Assembly (NCBI GenBank): GCA_029554925.1
Contig: JAKPUV010000558.1
Location: 1-8,961 of the forward strand
Reading direction: 5' to 3'
From: Candidatus Hydrogenedentota bacterium
GTDB lineage: Bacteria > Hydrogenedentota > Hydrogenedentia > Hydrogenedentales > CAITNO01
DNA: 8,961 bases
Shown here: one piece after another, positions 7,426 to 8,961 of the stretch
Layout: each line of letters begins with the position of its first letter
Position numbering within the stretch: the first letter of the stretch is position 1
Made by a program: the position numbers and the translations under genes
Notes under the pieces: generated by a model
The model's database searches: none
What the model was told of the DNA's origin: nothing
Seen by the model: only the letters and a program-made list of their open reading frames with translations

Positions 7426-7456
7426 GCGCCCGCCCGCCGGCGTCCGGCGCGGGCGC
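7426..7456 (-). other. GC-rich hairpin between mreB and mreC
   Basis: The transcribed strand reads GCGCCCGC-GCCGG, loop ACG, CCGGC, a two-G bulge, GCGGGCGC. This gives 8 bp plus 5 bp of nearly pure G-C pairing around a 3-nt loop. It fills most of the 57-nt mreB-mreC gap and ends just before the mreC Shine-Dalgarno GTGGAG. No U-tract follows, so a classical intrinsic terminator is unlikely. It may stabilise the mreB message against 3' decay, cause partial attenuation or lower mreC translation. The fold is read by eye, not computed. Confidence 0.65.
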
Positions 7457-7466
7457 CTCAGGCGCG

Positions 7467-8631
<1,165 letters not shown>

Positions 8632-8632
8632 A

Positions 8633-8668
8633 CCCCCGTGCCCCGCCCCCGCCGCCCCGCCCGAACCC
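8633..8668 (-). other. G-quadruplex-type tract upstream of the mre promoter
   Basis: The minus strand has six consecutive runs of three to five G separated by one to four bases: GGG, GGG, GGGG, GGGGG, GGGG and GGGGG. This fits the canonical four-run G-quadruplex pattern with spare runs. It lies between the hydrolase stop and the -35 box, and its last run is also the 5' arm of the terminator stem. Another G-rich stretch (GGGCGGGGGATGGGG) lies just upstream. The pattern is clear; whether it folds is unknown, and high GC raises the chance of coincidence. Confidence 0.6.
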
Positions 8669-8717
8669 GCCAAAACCACGGCAAGGCAACGGCCCCATCC
8701 CCCGCCCGGATGACAGG

Positions 8718-8961
8718 TTATTTCGCCGGGGAAGCCGCGACTGCGGGGGCGTACCACTTCGCGTAGCACTGGTCGATGGCGTTGCGGAGCATGCGCTGGT
8801 GGGTGGCGGCGCTGGGGTGGACGCCGTCGCCGGCGAAGGTGCGGCCGGCGAACTCCACCCGGTCAAACGCGGCGTCGGGCATGGGGTGGTCCGGGTTGCC
8901 GCCGGGGAAGGGCGTGTAGTCGGGCGGGCCGCCGGGGGCGGGCGCGCCGGGGGGCGTGTCG
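8718..8961 (-). CDS. C-terminal fragment of a probable SGNH/GDSL-type hydrolase (partial)
   Basis: Only the last 80 codons and the TAA stop are in the window; the 5' part lies beyond the right edge. The segment GDGVHPSAATHQRML (about 44-58 of the fragment) matches the DxxHP block V of SGNH hydrolases, where Asp and His complete the catalytic triad and are followed by a C-terminal helix (here about residues 50-68). The region before it (about 1-30) is rich in Pro and Gly and looks like a loop. The Ser, Gly and Asn blocks are not visible, so the call rests on one motif; these enzymes act as esterases or lipases on acyl or acetyl groups, and the substrate is unknown. A terminator follows, so it is probably not part of the mre operon, although read-through is possible. 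The frame was read by hand from the stop. Confidence 0.6.
   Translation of the reverse strand, partial: DTPPGAPAPGGPPDYTPFPGGNPDHPMPDAAFDRVEFAGRTFAGDGVHPSAATHQRMLRNAIDQCYAKWYAPAVAASPAK

Noticed and set aside
7426..7456. Reading the mreB-mreC hairpin as an intrinsic terminator.
   Set aside because: No T-run follows the stem on either strand, and mreC follows directly with its own ribosome site.

Overview
The window is a compact, GC-rich bacterial segment in which every supported gene lies on the minus strand, so transcription runs from high to low coordinates. It contains a complete rod-shape (elongasome) operon in the order mreB, mreC, mreD, mrdA (PBP2), rodA, followed by rng (RNase G/E) and the N-terminal 390 codons of a FAD-linked oxidase that runs off the left edge. 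The right edge holds the last 80 codons of an unrelated gene, probably an SGNH/GDSL-type hydrolase. I see no RNA gene, insertion sequence, phage gene or CRISPR array.

Layout in direction of transcription. At 8961-8718 is the hydrolase 3' end. At 8717-8496 is a dense 222-base control region: a G-rich tract with a G-quadruplex pattern on the transcribed-sense strand, a small intrinsic terminator, an extended -10 promoter (TGGTATAAT) whose -35 falls in the terminator loop, a leader of about 100 nt with a strong GC hairpin, and a good Shine-Dalgarno before a GTG start. mreB (8495-7467) is followed by a 57-nt gap holding a 13-bp GC hairpin and then a TTG start for mreC. mreC, mreD, mrdA and rodA (7409-2792) are packed with a 4-nt overlap and gaps of 3 and 2 nt. 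A 33-nt gap with a perfect 16-bp palindrome separates rodA from rng, and a 32-nt gap separates rng from the oxidase.

How the genes work together. MreB filaments, MreC and MreD organise the elongasome at the inner membrane. RodA (glycan polymerase) and PBP2 (transpeptidase) are its catalytic pair. RNase G/E is an RNA-processing enzyme often found next to mre genes. The FAD oxidase has no obvious wall-synthesis role and may simply be the last gene of the transcript.

Organism. The genes indicate a rod-shaped, peptidoglycan-making, probably Gram-negative bacterium of high GC. A joined mreBCD-mrdA-rodA-rng cluster, in place of the E. coli split (mreBCD near rng, mrdAB elsewhere), suggests a lineage outside Gammaproteobacteria, possibly an uncultured group near PVC or Hydrogenedentota. 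That placement is a low-confidence guess. The genes are ordinary core genes; the most interesting material is the non-coding signals between them. I do not see a new biological system here.
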